A DNA stretch of 64,000 nucleotides, from positions 868,001-932,000 of the forward strand of contig NZ_CP041185.1 of the NCBI RefSeq assembly GCF_006517255.1, written 5' to 3'. The translations under genes and the position numbers were made by a program. Below the pieces are notes generated by a model. It ran no database searches. It saw nothing but the letters and a program-made list of their open reading frames with translations, and was not told the DNA's origin. Of the stretch, positions 16,743 through 25,631 are shown piece after piece. The stretch comes from Janthinobacterium tructae (lineage in GTDB: Bacteria; Pseudomonadota; Gammaproteobacteria; Burkholderiales; Burkholderiaceae_D). The number at the start of each line of letters is the position of its first letter. Position 1 is the first letter of the stretch.

Positions 16743-18212
16743 TTAAAGCTCGCGCATGCAATCGCCGAAGTACTCGTGGTAAAAGGCGGTAGGCCTGTTA
16801 TCCTTGTCGAGCAGGCCGAAATGACGGCCGACCTGGCGTCCGACCGTCATCAGGGTGCCGGCAGCACTTTTCGTTCCCGCATAGCCTTTTTTCAGTAGCC
16901 AGGCTGTGCGCACCGGAGCCGACATATCCGCTGTGCGTCCAACCAGCAAAGCGTCGACCAGACAAATTCGTTCCCGCTCGGCGCTCTCCACATAAGGCTC
17001 CGCGCTGCCCACCGCGGCATACAGTCCGCTCTTGCCACCGGCCAAAACTTCATTCAGACGCTCTTCGCTGCTGCCAAACAGATCAAATTCGCCCGCGGAG
17101 TATGGAAAGCAGTAGGCATTGGCGGTTTTTACCGCAGCACCCTGAGTCCTGGTGTACCACCTGGCAAAAGTGGCAAGATCGTCTTTTTCCTGGCCACGGC
17201 GGAACTGTGCGTACAGAGGGAGGACTTTTTCAAAAGAACAGCCAGTCGGTACCCAGCCAAATTGCGGCACCTCGTCTTCCTCGACCGGCGCTGCGACGGC
17301 CACCGCTTCCGGGACACGTGTCGCAGCAAAACACCGCAAGTCATACCCCAGCATGAACAAACACGCTTCGAAGGCATGGCAGCGGGCGGCCATGTCGGCG
17401 CTGTCCGCCTTGAACCAGTCGCATTGTTCCAGCACGGCGCGCAGGATCCAGCCCAGCCTGACCTGCCATTGCGCCCAGTCCTGGCACGACACGGCCTTGC
17501 CGAAGAATTGCGGTGCACCGGCAAAGCCGCTGTCGATCCCCTTGGGATTACGGATTTGCTTGCCGCGCGCGGCGCCCGAAGGGAAGGCCAGCCAGTGTTT
17601 TTTTGCCAGCTTCTTGCCCGTCTGGCTGCGGTATTGCGCGTACAGCATGGCCATGGCGGCGCCCACGCGGCTGTCGTAGATGGGCGAGCCGCTGTCATCA
17701 AACAGGGCGTGGATCTTGGTCAGGCCCGCGTCGAAGCGTTCCACGCTGTCGGTATCGAGCGCATCGAGCGAAGCGTCCGAGTCGAGCGACATCAATGGCG
17801 CCAGGCGCGTGAAGTAGGCGACCAGGCGGCCTTGTGCGTGCAGGCGCTTGAGGAAGACGATGGCGCCGCGCACGCCGCCCCATTCGAGGATGGCCAGGCA
17901 GGCGGCCAGCGCCTGGTCTTCATCCTGCCGCGCGATGGCGTCTTTCAGCCAGCCGCGCAGCATGGCCAGCGAGGCGCGCGTCTCGTGCCAGTTGCCCGAG
18001 ACGACAGCCTTGCCTTGCGCATCGGTCCAGCGCGTGCTCCACATATAGTGGCCCAGCACCGCTTCCAGCCCCGTCGTCTGCACGTCCAGGCCGCCCGGCA
18101 CGAAGCGGCTGCGCGCCATCTTCAGGTGAAAGGGCTTGACTGGCAGTTCGGCCGCCAGCCAGTCGATAAAGCCCCGTACATCGTCCTGCTTGAGAAAATC
18201 GTCACGCTTCAT
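16743..18212 (-). CDS. Hypothetical protein (489 aa)
   Basis: I do not recognise this family. The protein has no signal peptide or membrane segment and appears globular and cytosolic, with a Trp-rich N-terminal half (WSTRWTDAQGK, SGNWHETRASL) and an IYDSRVGAAMAMLYAQY segment near residue 175. An RNPKGIDSGF motif follows, then an aromatic-rich C-terminus. The start codon at 18212 is an ATG. The gene lies 55 bp downstream of another unknown gene on the same strand, so the two may be co-transcribed. No catalytic motif stands out. Confidence 0.6.
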   Translation of the reverse strand: MKRDDFLKQDDVRGFIDWLAAELPVKPFHLKMARSRFVPGGLDVQTTGLEAVLGHYMWSTRWTDAQGKAVVSGNWHETRASLAMLRGWLKDAIARQDEDQALAACLAILEWGGVRGAIVFLKRLHAQGRLVAYFTRLAPLMSLDSDASLDALDTDSVERFDAGLTKIHALFDDSGSPIYDSRVGAAMAMLYAQYRSQTGKKLAKKHWLAFPSGAARGKQIRNPKGIDSGFAGAPQFFGKAVSCQDWAQWQVRLGWILRAVLEQCDWFKADSADMAARCHAFEACLFMLGYDLRCFAATRVPEAVAVAAPVEEDEVPQFGWVPTGCSFEKVLPLYAQFRRGQEKDDLATFARWYTRTQGAAVKTANAYCFPYSAGEFDLFGSSEERLNEVLAGGKSGLYAAVGSAEPYVESAERERICLVDALLVGRTADMSAPVRTAWLLKKGYAGTKSAAGTLMTVGRQVGRHFGLLDKDNRPTAFYHEYFGDCMREL

Positions 18213-18267
18213 GTGGCCTTCCTGTTCATTGCTGTGTTGTTAAAGTGGGGTAAAAACGGAGCCCGAC

Positions 18268-18681
18268 CTACAGATCTTGCGCCCAGCGGTCCCAGAAGCC
18301 GGGTTCGTCATGGGCCGCGTTCTGCATGGCGAGATCGAGGGTGAGCAGGTAGAAGCGCACGCCCGCATGGCGCATGCTGCCGTCCGCATGCTCGAGGTAG
18401 TCCCGCAGTTGGCAATACGCGGGCAGCATTTCGTCATACGGCAGCTCGAAGCAGATCTGGCCGCGCCACGACGAAAAGCCCGACAGTTCGGCATAGGGAC
18501 CGCAAGGCTGCCAGGCGATCGCCTGCGCGTCAAACCAGTCGAGCATGCTGGTGCGCACGGCATCGTCGTCATGGCGGTAGAGGCGCGACTCTTCGTAGCT
18601 TTTCGGGTGAAACTCCAGGTACAGCACGGCACGCTGGCGCTTGCGTGCGATGGCGTCGATATGGTCGATGAGCTGTGGCAT
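18268..18681 (-). CDS. Hypothetical protein (137 aa)
   Basis: I place the start at the ATG at 18681 (MPQLIDHIDAIARKRQRAVLYLEFHPK). The longer frame up to 18858 would overlap the thrC promoter region. The product is acidic and aromatic-rich and lacks membrane segments. No family is recognised. It may form a transcription unit with the 489-residue gene downstream. No strong Shine-Dalgarno is visible, so the start is uncertain. Confidence 0.5.
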   Translation of the reverse strand: MPQLIDHIDAIARKRQRAVLYLEFHPKSYEESRLYRHDDDAVRTSMLDWFDAQAIAWQPCGPYAELSGFSSWRGQICFELPYDEMLPAYCQLRDYLEHADGSMRHAGVRFYLLTLDLAMQNAAHDEPGFWDRWAQDL

Positions 18682-18840
18682 GGTCGTCGTGGGCGGGCTG
18701 GCGTGCCCGGCTAGTCTGTAAAGCGGCCATGATACAGTTGCCGTGCGACAAGGTGTGTCGTTTGACAACAGACGCGCCCTGCGCCGGGCGGGTGCTGCCC
18801 GGGCAAACGCGACGGATTCGCCTTGGGGCGCGGCTGGCAC

Positions 18841-18846
18841 TATAAT
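18841..18846 (+). promoter_or_regulatory. TATAAT -10 box upstream of thrC
   Basis: A perfect TATAAT lies 55 bp upstream of thrC in an otherwise GC-rich spacer. The -35 position (about 18818-18824) has no good TTGACA match. Confidence 0.45.
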
Positions 18847-18900
18847 ATCCGCTGCCATTCATGATCAACCGCACTCAGCTCAACTGGACTCTTCAAATCT

Positions 18901-20397
18901 ATGCATTACGTGTCTACCCGCGCTGATAAAGCGCCATCGCAATCGCAACAAGCATCTTTGCAGCAATTCTCCGACATCCTCCTGGGCGGCCTGGCCCCCG
19001 ATGGCGGACTGTATCTTCCAGAACACTACCCGCAAGTCACTGGTGCCGAGCTCAACGCCTGGCGCACATTGTCGTATGCCGACCTGGCATTCGAAATCCT
19101 GAAGAAGTTCGCCACCGATATCCCGGCCGCGGACCTGAAGGCACTGACGGCGAAAACCTATACCAAGGCAGTCTACAAGAACGCCCGTGCCGGCGAAAAC
19201 GCGGCCGACATCACGCCGCTGCGCGTGCTCGAAGAAAACCTCGTCAAGGGCGGATCGACCACCCTGATGCTGCAAGCGCTGTCGAACGGCCCGACCCTGG
19301 CCTTCAAGGACATGGCCATGCAGCTGCTGGGCAACCTGTTCGAATACACCCTGGCCAAGACGGGCGCCGAACTCAATATCTTCGGCGCCACCTCGGGCGA
19401 CACGGGCAGCGCGGCCGAATACGCGATGCGCGGCAAGAAGGGCATCCGCGTCTTCATGCTGTCGCCGCACAAGAAAATGAGCGCCTTCCAGACGGCGCAG
19501 ATGTTCAGCCTGCAAGACCCGAACATTGTTAACATCGCCGTCGAAGGCGTGTTCGACGACTGCCAGGATATGGTGAAAGCCGTGTCGAACGACTTGCCGT
19601 TCAAGGCGAAGCAGAAGATTGGCACCGTCAATTCCATCAACTGGGCGCGTGTCGTGGCGCAGGTGGTGTACTACTTCCGCGGCTACCTGGCGGCGACCAC
19701 CAGCAATGAGCAAAAAGTGTCGTTCACGGTGCCGTCTGGCAACTTTGGCAATATCTGCGCCGGCCATATCGCCCGCATGATGGGCTTGCCGATCTCGAAA
19801 CTGGTGGCGGCCACGAATGAAAATGACGTGCTCGACGAATTCTTCCGCACGGGCGTCTACCGCGTGCGCAAGTCCGCCGAGACCTATCATACGAGCAGCC
19901 CGTCGATGGATATTTCGAAAGCGTCGAACTTCGAGCGCTTCGTGTACGACCTGGTGGGCCGCGACAGCGAGCGCGTGCGCGCACTGTTCACGAAAGTGGA
20001 AACGCACGGCGGCTTCGACCTGTCCGGCAAGCCTGGCAGCGATGGCGACGAATTCAAGCTGGTGGCCAAATACGGCTTCAAGTCGGGCAAGTCCACGCAC
20101 CAGGACCGCCTCGACACCATCCGCGACGTGGCCGATGACTACGGCATCACCATCGACACGCATACGGCCGACGGCATCAAGGTGGCGCGCGAGCACCTGG
20201 AACCGAATGTGCCGATGATCGTGCTGGAAACGGCGCTGGCTGCCAAGTTCAACGAAACCATCCTGGAAGCGCTGGGCGTGGACGCCGAGCGCCCGGCCGG
20301 CTTCGAGAACATCGAAGACTTGCCGCAAAAGTTCGTCGTGATGGATGCCGACGTCGAGAAAATGAAGGCGTACATCGCCGCCAATACGGGCTTGTGA
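18901..20397 (+). CDS. thrC: Threonine synthase
   Basis: The 498-residue PLP enzyme makes L-threonine from O-phospho-L-homoserine. The N-terminus (MHYVSTR, LLGGLAPDGGLYLP) is the longer ThrC type. The Schiff-base lysine is K136 in TLAFKDM, and the phosphate loop is ATSGDTGSAA. Length matches the long bacterial form (about 480-500 residues). It is biosynthetic, in contrast to the kbl-tdh degradation module 3 kb away. The stop codon shares a base with the moeA start (TGATG), so the two are probably co-translated, an arrangement I regard as common in this bacterial group. Confidence 0.95.
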   Translation: MHYVSTRADKAPSQSQQASLQQFSDILLGGLAPDGGLYLPEHYPQVTGAELNAWRTLSYADLAFEILKKFATDIPAADLKALTAKTYTKAVYKNARAGENAADITPLRVLEENLVKGGSTTLMLQALSNGPTLAFKDMAMQLLGNLFEYTLAKTGAELNIFGATSGDTGSAAEYAMRGKKGIRVFMLSPHKKMSAFQTAQMFSLQDPNIVNIAVEGVFDDCQDMVKAVSNDLPFKAKQKIGTVNSINWARVVAQVVYYFRGYLAATTSNEQKVSFTVPSGNFGNICAGHIARMMGLPISKLVAATNENDVLDEFFRTGVYRVRKSAETYHTSSPSMDISKASNFERFVYDLVGRDSERVRALFTKVETHGGFDLSGKPGSDGDEFKLVAKYGFKSGKSTHQDRLDTIRDVADDYGITIDTHTADGIKVAREHLEPNVPMIVLETALAAKFNETILEALGVDAERPAGFENIEDLPQKFVVMDADVEKMKAYIAANTGL

Positions 20398-21617
20398 TGA
20401 GCGATCCGACTGCACCACGCATGCTTTCGGTGGCCGAGGCGCAAGCCTTCATGCTGGGCGCGGCGCGTCCGGTGGCCGAAGTCGAGCTGGTCGACACCAT
20501 GCGCGCCAACGGCCGCGTGCTGGCCACGGCGCAGACGTCGACCCTGAACGTGCCCGAGCGCGACAACACGCAGATGGATGGCTATGCCGTGCGCGCCAGT
20601 GACTGCGCCAGCGGCGCGGCCATCCTGCCCGTGTCGCAGCGCATCGCGGCCGGCCACGTGGGCCTGCCATTGCAGCCGGGGACGGCGGCGCGCATCTTTA
20701 CCGGCGCGCTGCTGCCGGACGGCGCCGATTGCGTGGTGATGCAGGAGCAGTGCACCTTGCTGGACGGCGTGGTGACGGTGAACCACGTGCCGCATGCGGG
20801 CGAATGGGTGCGCCGCCAGGGCGAGGATATCCGCGCCGGCGGCGTTATCCTCGGTGCGGGCCGGCGCCTGCGCAGCCAGGAAATGGGCCTGGCTGCCTCC
20901 GTGGGCCTGGCGCAAGTCCCCGTGCTGCGCAAGCTGCGGGTCGCCGTCTTCTTCACGGGCGACGAGCTGGCCATGCCGGGGCAGCCATTGGCGCCGGGCG
21001 CCGTCTACAACTCGAACCGGTTTACCCTGCGGGGACTGCTGGAAAATCTCGGTTGCGAGATCACGGACCTGGGCATCGTGCCAGACAGCCTGGAAGCGAC
21101 AAAAACTGTGCTGCGCCAGGCGGCCCAGGGCAATGATCTGATCATCACCTCGGGCGGCGTGTCGGTGGGCGAGGAAGACCATATCAAGCCGGCCGTGGAA
21201 GCGGAAGGGCGCTTGAACATGTGGCAGATCGCCGTCAAGCCGGGCAAACCGCTGGCGTTTGGCGAAGTGCAGGAGGCCTTCTTTATCGGCTTGCCCGGCA
21301 ATCCCGTGTCCAGCTTTGTCACCTTCCTGCTGTTCGTGCGTCCGTTCATTTTGCGCCTGCAAGGCGTGACGGGCAAGCTGGCGCCGCGCAGCTACCAGCT
21401 GCCGGCCGCGTTCGAACGCCTGAAGGCGGACAAGCGCAACGAGTTCTTGCGCGCCAAGGTCAATGACGACGGCGAGCTGGAACTGTTTGCCAACCAAAGC
21501 TCGGGCGTGCTGACCTCCACCGTGTGGGGCGACGGCTTGATCGATTGCCCGCCGGGGCTGTCGATCGCGCGCGGCGACATGCTGCGTTTTATCCCGTTTA
21601 ACGAATTGCTGTACTAA
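20397..21617 (+). CDS. moeA: Molybdopterin molybdotransferase
   Basis: The 406-residue enzyme inserts molybdate into adenylated molybdopterin. MoeA signatures include DNTQMDGYAV near residue 56, RIFTGALLPDGAD, GDELAMPG, YNSNRFTL, TSGGVSVGEEDH (near 250) and GLPGNPVSSFVTF. The C-terminal MoeA domain IV ends with RFIPFNELLY. The start is the ATG at 20397, overlapping the thrC stop by one base; a GTG at 20394 is in frame but less likely. It leads directly into moaD, so molybdenum cofactor genes form the second half of this operon. The catalytic subunit partner MoaE is not in the window. Confidence 0.95.
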   Translation: MSDPTAPRMLSVAEAQAFMLGAARPVAEVELVDTMRANGRVLATAQTSTLNVPERDNTQMDGYAVRASDCASGAAILPVSQRIAAGHVGLPLQPGTAARIFTGALLPDGADCVVMQEQCTLLDGVVTVNHVPHAGEWVRRQGEDIRAGGVILGAGRRLRSQEMGLAASVGLAQVPVLRKLRVAVFFTGDELAMPGQPLAPGAVYNSNRFTLRGLLENLGCEITDLGIVPDSLEATKTVLRQAAQGNDLIITSGGVSVGEEDHIKPAVEAEGRLNMWQIAVKPGKPLAFGEVQEAFFIGLPGNPVSSFVTFLLFVRPFILRLQGVTGKLAPRSYQLPAAFERLKADKRNEFLRAKVNDDGELELFANQSSGVLTSTVWGDGLIDCPPGLSIARGDMLRFIPFNELLY

Positions 21618-21627
21618 GGAAGTATCG

Positions 21628-21882
21628 ATGAAGATCAATCTGCGTTTTTTCGCCAGCGTGCGCGAGCTGGTGGGCACGGGCCAGGAAGTGCTGGAAGTGG
21701 CCGCGCCGCTGACGGTGGGCGAGGTAAGAACCCTGCTGATCGCCCGTGGCGGCAACTGGGAATACGCGCTGGCGCAGGGCCGCGCGCTGCGCATGGCGCA
21801 TAACCAGGTGATGTGCGATGCCGATACCGCGATTGCGGAAGGCGACGAGGTGGCATTCTTCCCACCCGTGACGGGCGGCTGA
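21628..21882 (+). CDS. moaD: Molybdopterin synthase sulfur carrier subunit
   Basis: This 84-residue ubiquitin-fold protein begins MKINLRFFASVRELVG and ends VAFFPPVTGG, with the C-terminal Gly-Gly that is adenylated and thiocarboxylated to carry sulfur for molybdopterin. It lies 10 bp after moeA and is followed by a strong intrinsic terminator. moaE, which often follows moaD, is absent at this position. Confidence 0.93.
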   Translation: MKINLRFFASVRELVGTGQEVLEVAAPLTVGEVRTLLIARGGNWEYALAQGRALRMAHNQVMCDADTAIAEGDEVAFFPPVTGG

Positions 21883-21899
21883 TCCCGCTTCCCAGTGAG

Positions 21900-21929
21900 A
21901 CGGCCACTTCATCGAAGTGGCCGTTTTTT
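21900..21929 (+). terminator. Intrinsic terminator after moaD
   Basis: A 10-bp stem (ACGGCCACTTC with GAAGTGGCCGT) is followed by six T. It ends the thrC-moeA-moaD unit and may work for the convergent gene too. Confidence 0.85.
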
Positions 21930-22171
21930 CATGACGACTTGGTTTTTGGTTTGCTGGCCGTGGTATCGCTGCAGGTGGCGCAGGCGATGGCTTTCTTGTA
22001 GCGCCAGTATTTCGAGCCGATGAAGATGGCCGACGCCACCAGCGACCAGGCCAGCGCGCTGAGGATGTCGGCGTTGCTGGTGGTGCCCTTGCTGTATTCG
22101 ACCACCGTCAGGATGATGAATAAAATCGAACTGGCCAGCAAATAACGGGAAATCCAGAATCCTGCACCCAT
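21929..22171 (-). CDS. Small membrane protein (80 aa)
   Basis: The protein begins MGAGFWISRYLLASSILFIILTVVEYSKG, a membrane segment, and has a second hydrophobic segment (ILSALAWSLVASAIFIGSKYW). It ends in a basic, Ser/Thr-rich cytoplasmic tail with a CATC pair. It is probably a two-span inner-membrane protein of unknown function. GAGGAG in the CAAGAGGAGAAACAC context precedes the ATG at good spacing, supporting expression. It is convergent to moaD. Confidence 0.7.
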   Translation of the reverse strand: MGAGFWISRYLLASSILFIILTVVEYSKGTTSNADILSALAWSLVASAIFIGSKYWRYKKAIACATCSDTTASKPKTKSS

Positions 22172-22326
22172 GTGTTTCTCCTCTTGTCGTCGCGTTGTCT
22201 GGTGAAGTCAAAGTACTGAGCGCTGCAGCATGTCCGCGCAGTATGCATCATTTTTCGGCATTCTTGCCATCTCCGGGTCTTATCTCGACTAAAATGCCGG
22301 GGTTTTCACCGTCTTTCCAGCTTGCC

Positions 22327-23568
22327 ATGACCCATTCCAGTTCCCCTCCGTTTCACATCGCCGTCATCGGCGGCGGCCCCGCCGGCCTGATGGCCGCCCA
22401 GGCGGCTGCCGACCAGGGGGCGCAGGTGGAATTGTTCGACGCCATGCCGTCCGTCGGCCGCAAATTCCTGCTGGCAGGGCGCGGCGGCATGAATATCACG
22501 CACGCGGAAGGCTACCAGGCCTTCGTCACGCGCTACGCCAGGCAAGCGCACCGGGTGAAACCGGCGCTGGACCAGTTCGGCCCGCAAAAGGTGCGCGACT
22601 GGGTGCACGGCTTGGGCGTGGAGACCTTCGTCGGCTCCTCGAACCGCGTCTTCCCGACCGATATGAAGGCCGCGCCTTTGCTGCGCGCCTGGCTGCACCG
22701 CCTGCGCGAAGCGGGCGTGCAATTTCACATGCGCCACCGCTGGACGGGCTGGCACGATGGCCAGCTGGCGTTTGCCACGCCGGACGGCGAACGCCTGCGC
22801 TCCTTCGACGCCGTGATCCTGGCGCTCGGTGGCGGCAGCTGGGCGCGACTGGGTTCCGACGGCGCCTGGGTGCCGCTGCTGCAGGGGCAGGGCGTGGCCG
22901 TGGCAGCGCTGGCGCCGGCCAATTGCGGCTTCGACGTGGACTGGAGCGAACATTTCAGCAGCCGTTACGCGGGCGAGCACCTGGCCACGCTGGCCATCAC
23001 GGCGCATGACCTCGATGGCTTGACGGTCAAGCGCCAGGGACAGTGCGTCATCACGGCGGGCGGCATCGAAGGCGGCCTGATTTATGCGCTGTCGGCCGCG
23101 CTGCGCGAGCAGATCGCGCGTGACGGCCACACCACCATCTGGCTGGACCTGGCGCCCGATCACAGTCATGCACGCGTGTTCGAGGAAGTCACGCGCCCGC
23201 GTGGCGCCCGCTCCATGTCCAGCCACCTGCAAAGCCGGCTGGGCATCAAGGGCGTGAAATCGGGCTTGCTGCGAGAATGCCTGGGCGCGGCCGACTTTGC
23301 CGACGAAGCCAGGCTGGCTGCCGCCATCAAGCTGCTGCCCGTCACCTTGCAGCGCCCGCGTCCCATCGATGAAGCCATCAGCAGCGCCGGCGGGGTGGCC
23401 TTCGACGGCGTCGACGGCAGCATGCTGCGCGCCATGCCGGGCGTGTTTGTTGCCGGTGAAATGCTGGACTGGGAAGCGCCCACGGGGGGCTACCTGCTGA
23501 CGGCCTGCCTGGCGCAAGGCAAGGCGGCCGGCGAGCAGGCGGTCAGTTGGCTGGAAGGGAATTCTTGA
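22327..23568 (+). CDS. TIGR03862/HI0933-like flavoprotein (FAD-dependent oxidoreductase)
   Basis: From the ATG at 22327 the product is 413 residues. It starts with the FAD-binding motif HIAVIGGGPAGLMAAQAAADQ, then SVGRKFLLAGRGGMNITH, typical of the HI0933-like/TIGR03862 flavoproteins. A GG.E....YALSAALR segment and the C-terminal FVAGEMLDWEAPTGGYLLT complete the family pattern. Substrate is unknown; members have been linked to NAD(P)/FAD-dependent reduction, but no reaction is established to my knowledge. Longer in-frame readings back to 22195 lack a plausible site. The gene ends 23 bp before a long inverted repeat. Confidence 0.88.
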   Translation: MTHSSSPPFHIAVIGGGPAGLMAAQAAADQGAQVELFDAMPSVGRKFLLAGRGGMNITHAEGYQAFVTRYARQAHRVKPALDQFGPQKVRDWVHGLGVETFVGSSNRVFPTDMKAAPLLRAWLHRLREAGVQFHMRHRWTGWHDGQLAFATPDGERLRSFDAVILALGGGSWARLGSDGAWVPLLQGQGVAVAALAPANCGFDVDWSEHFSSRYAGEHLATLAITAHDLDGLTVKRQGQCVITAGGIEGGLIYALSAALREQIARDGHTTIWLDLAPDHSHARVFEEVTRPRGARSMSSHLQSRLGIKGVKSGLLRECLGAADFADEARLAAAIKLLPVTLQRPRPIDEAISSAGGVAFDGVDGSMLRAMPGVFVAGEMLDWEAPTGGYLLTACLAQGKAAGEQAVSWLEGNS

Positions 23569-23590
23569 AATTACTGATCGTTAGCGCCAC

Positions 23591-23710
23591 GACGCTGTTC
23601 ACAATCGTAGCGAGCGGCTCCGAGTTGTGGCTGAGAAGCGCAGCTGTACTCTAGTACAGCGAGCATCGCCGGCCGCAAATCGCGCCGCGCAGTAGATTGT
23701 GAACTGCGTC
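23591..23710. repeat. 120-bp imperfect long inverted repeat
   Basis: Outer arms 23591-23606 and 23695-23710 pair over 16 bp with one mismatch (GTTCACAATC core). The centre is a perfect hairpin GCTGTACTCTAGTACAGC at 23643-23660, and the intervening sequence is also partly complementary. It lies between convergent genes and could act as a terminator or be a non-autonomous repeat element. Confidence 0.7.
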
Positions 23711-23714
23711 ATCA

Positions 23715-24521
23715 TTAATGCCAGATAATATCGCCTGACCCGCTTTTCTGCGCATCGCGCTGGCGCGGGTTGCCGTGGATGTGGATGTCGCCGCTGCCGC
23801 GCAAGGTCAGGTTGGCGGCGTCGCGCACGAAGACGGTGCTCGTGCCGGAGCCTTGCAGGCTGACGCTGGCCTTGTCGGCCGCCAGGTGCTCGGCATCGAT
23901 ATCGCCTGAGCCGCTCAGGTCGGCGCGCAGGAATTTCGTGTTGCCGCTGGCGGCGATGCGCCCGGAACCCACCATTTCCAGCACCACGCTGTCGCTGTTG
24001 CCGGCATTGATGTCGAGGTCGCCACTGCCGTTGACGGTGGCTTGTACCTGCTTGTAGCGTCCCGTGAAGCTGACGTCGCCCGAACCCGTCAATTCCAGGA
24101 TGAAACTGTCGCCGGAAAATCCCGTGATCTTGCTGTCGCCATTGCCGTGCACTTCCAAGCGCGCGAGCGATGGCAGCACCAGTTCCACCTGCAGTGGCTG
24201 GCGATGGTGGAACAACATGCCTTTCGGGCCGATATGCAGGGTAGTGCCATCGGCCGTGGTGTCGACATTCGACAGCAGACGCTGTTCGCCGCTGACCTTC
24301 ATCGATGGCGTGGCGCCGCGGCGCAGCACCAGGTCGATGGGCCCGGCCAGGTCGATGCTATTGATGTTGGCGGAAATGGGGCGCGTTTCGCTGCGCACGG
24401 CGCGGCCGGCAGCGCTGCTGGGATTGCTGATTCCCTTGGCGCGCAGCGCCGCATACGACATGGCGATCAGGACTATGGCCAGCAAGAGCATGGACAGGCC
24501 AACTTTGAGCAAGCGTTTCAT
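23715..24521 (-). CDS. GIN domain (DUF2807) exported protein
   Basis: The 268-residue protein starts with MKRLLKVGLSMLLLAIVLIAMSYAAL, a signal anchor. Its remaining part is a beta-solenoid-like GIN domain with repeated GSGDI/GSGD turns (SIDLAGPIDLVLRRG, VNGSGDLDINAGNSDSV, SGSGDIDAEHLAAD, LRGSGDIHIHGN). These GSG motifs are diagnostic of DUF2807, an auto-transporter-like adhesin head domain of unknown role. It is exported and probably membrane anchored. The ATG at 24521 has AAAGG six bases upstream. It lies 10 bp after the DUF1700 gene in an operon, a recurrent pairing. Confidence 0.85.
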   Translation of the reverse strand: MKRLLKVGLSMLLLAIVLIAMSYAALRAKGISNPSSAAGRAVRSETRPISANINSIDLAGPIDLVLRRGATPSMKVSGEQRLLSNVDTTADGTTLHIGPKGMLFHHRQPLQVELVLPSLARLEVHGNGDSKITGFSGDSFILELTGSGDVSFTGRYKQVQATVNGSGDLDINAGNSDSVVLEMVGSGRIAASGNTKFLRADLSGSGDIDAEHLAADKASVSLQGSGTSTVFVRDAANLTLRGSGDIHIHGNPRQRDAQKSGSGDIIWH

Positions 24522-24531
24522 GGCAGCCTTT

Positions 24532-25323
24532 CTAGTGACCTTTGAGCAGGGAGACATTCATGGCGATGTAGCGTTTGATACCGATCAAGGTATAGCGCGT
24601 GACCACCAGACTGAGCAGGAAGATGGCGATACCGCCGAGTAGCATGCCCACGCCGAAGACGGTTTGCGTGGTGCGCGCATCGCGGTCCATGTCGGTGGAG
24701 ATGCGGATGCCGCCGCCGGCCAGCGCTTCGGCCCGCTCCATCATGCGCGATGAAACGCCCGGCCCCTGGGGTTCGGCTGGTTCACGCTGCAAGGGGCCGG
24801 GCACGTGGTCGATTTCGATGCCCGTGTCGCCGATGGTGATGCGCGTTTCGCGCCGCTCGCCGCCTTCGCCGCCGTCATCGTCATGGATGAAGACGTGGCG
24901 CAGCGGGCCATCGAGCACCAGTTCGTTGGCGCCGGACAAGCCGCTGGCCGTGATGGCGATGCCGGCCAGGTAAAAACTCAGGCCGACGGCATACAGGGTA
25001 GCCAGCAGGGCCGCGTAGACGGCGGCAGGCACGACCATGAACAGGTTAAAGATGGCCAGGCCCACCAGCGAGACGAGCAGGCGCAGCAGGTTGACGGGGG
25101 TTTTCTTCTGTTCGAAGGCCTGGCGGTGCGTGCTGCTGCGCAAGGTGAGGGCGATTTTTTTCGGCTCGCCCAGGTCCTCGGCGATTTCGTGCTCGCTGCG
25201 GCCGGCCGCAGCGCCTTCGATGAAGGTCTGTTCGTAATAATCGAGCGTCTTGGCCACCAGGTCCGGTGGCAAGCCTGCCAGCGCGCGCCGCAGCGCGTCC
25301 AGATAATCTTGTTTGTTCATCAT
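24532..25323 (-). CDS. DUF1700 membrane protein
   Basis: This 263-residue protein starts MNKQDYLDALRRALAGLPPDLVAKTLDYYEQTF, the HAAS-like helical module at the N-terminus of DUF1700 proteins, with EIAEDLGEPKKIA. Then come three or more membrane spans (LVSLVGLAIFNLFMVVPAAVY, ALLATLYAVGLSFYLAGI and a C-terminal GVGMLLGGIAIFLLSLVV). A central hydrophilic insertion has acidic HDDDGGEGG. Such proteins are usually next to a PadR regulator and a GIN-domain protein. The GIN gene is here but I see no PadR gene upstream; a 51-residue small protein takes that place. Function unknown. Confidence 0.85.
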   Translation of the reverse strand: MMNKQDYLDALRRALAGLPPDLVAKTLDYYEQTFIEGAAAGRSEHEIAEDLGEPKKIALTLRSSTHRQAFEQKKTPVNLLRLLVSLVGLAIFNLFMVVPAAVYAALLATLYAVGLSFYLAGIAITASGLSGANELVLDGPLRHVFIHDDDGGEGGERRETRITIGDTGIEIDHVPGPLQREPAEPQGPGVSSRMMERAEALAGGGIRISTDMDRDARTTQTVFGVGMLLGGIAIFLLSLVVTRYTLIGIKRYIAMNVSLLKGH

Positions 25324-25351
25324 ATTCTTCCTGTGCGTCCGCTTTGCCGCT

Positions 25352-25507
25352 TCAGCCCATGGCCGGCAGCAGCATGCTTGCCTGGCTCAGCATCAGTGGT
25401 GCTTGTGGCGTTTGCTGTCCGTGAATGACGATCAGGGTGGCCAGTGCCACACAAGCGAGCAGCGCCAGGGCTTTCAAGCTATTTTTCAAGTGCAAGGTGG
25501 TGTGCAT
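25352..25507 (-). CDS. Small membrane-anchored peptide (51 aa)
   Basis: This is a short reading frame with a GGGGA Shine-Dalgarno five bases before its ATG. It starts MHTTLHLKNSLKALALLACVALATLIVIHG, a single membrane span with a short basic N-terminus, then a Gln/Pro/Met-rich tail of about 20 residues. It stops 29 bp upstream of the DUF1700 gene on the same strand, so it may lead that operon. No family is recognised. The RBS and the clear hydrophobic core argue that it is translated, but the length makes it uncertain. Confidence 0.5.
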   Translation of the reverse strand: MHTTLHLKNSLKALALLACVALATLIVIHGQQTPQAPLMLSQASMLLPAMG

Positions 25508-25631
25508 GGTATTCCCCGTGGCATGGCCGTTGTCGATGATCAGACTGTACCCAAGCGCGGCCTAGCGCACCAGCGCGGTGCGATAGAATGCAATTTCGCG
25601 GGGGCGAGCGACACCAGGGCAGGATGCAGCG

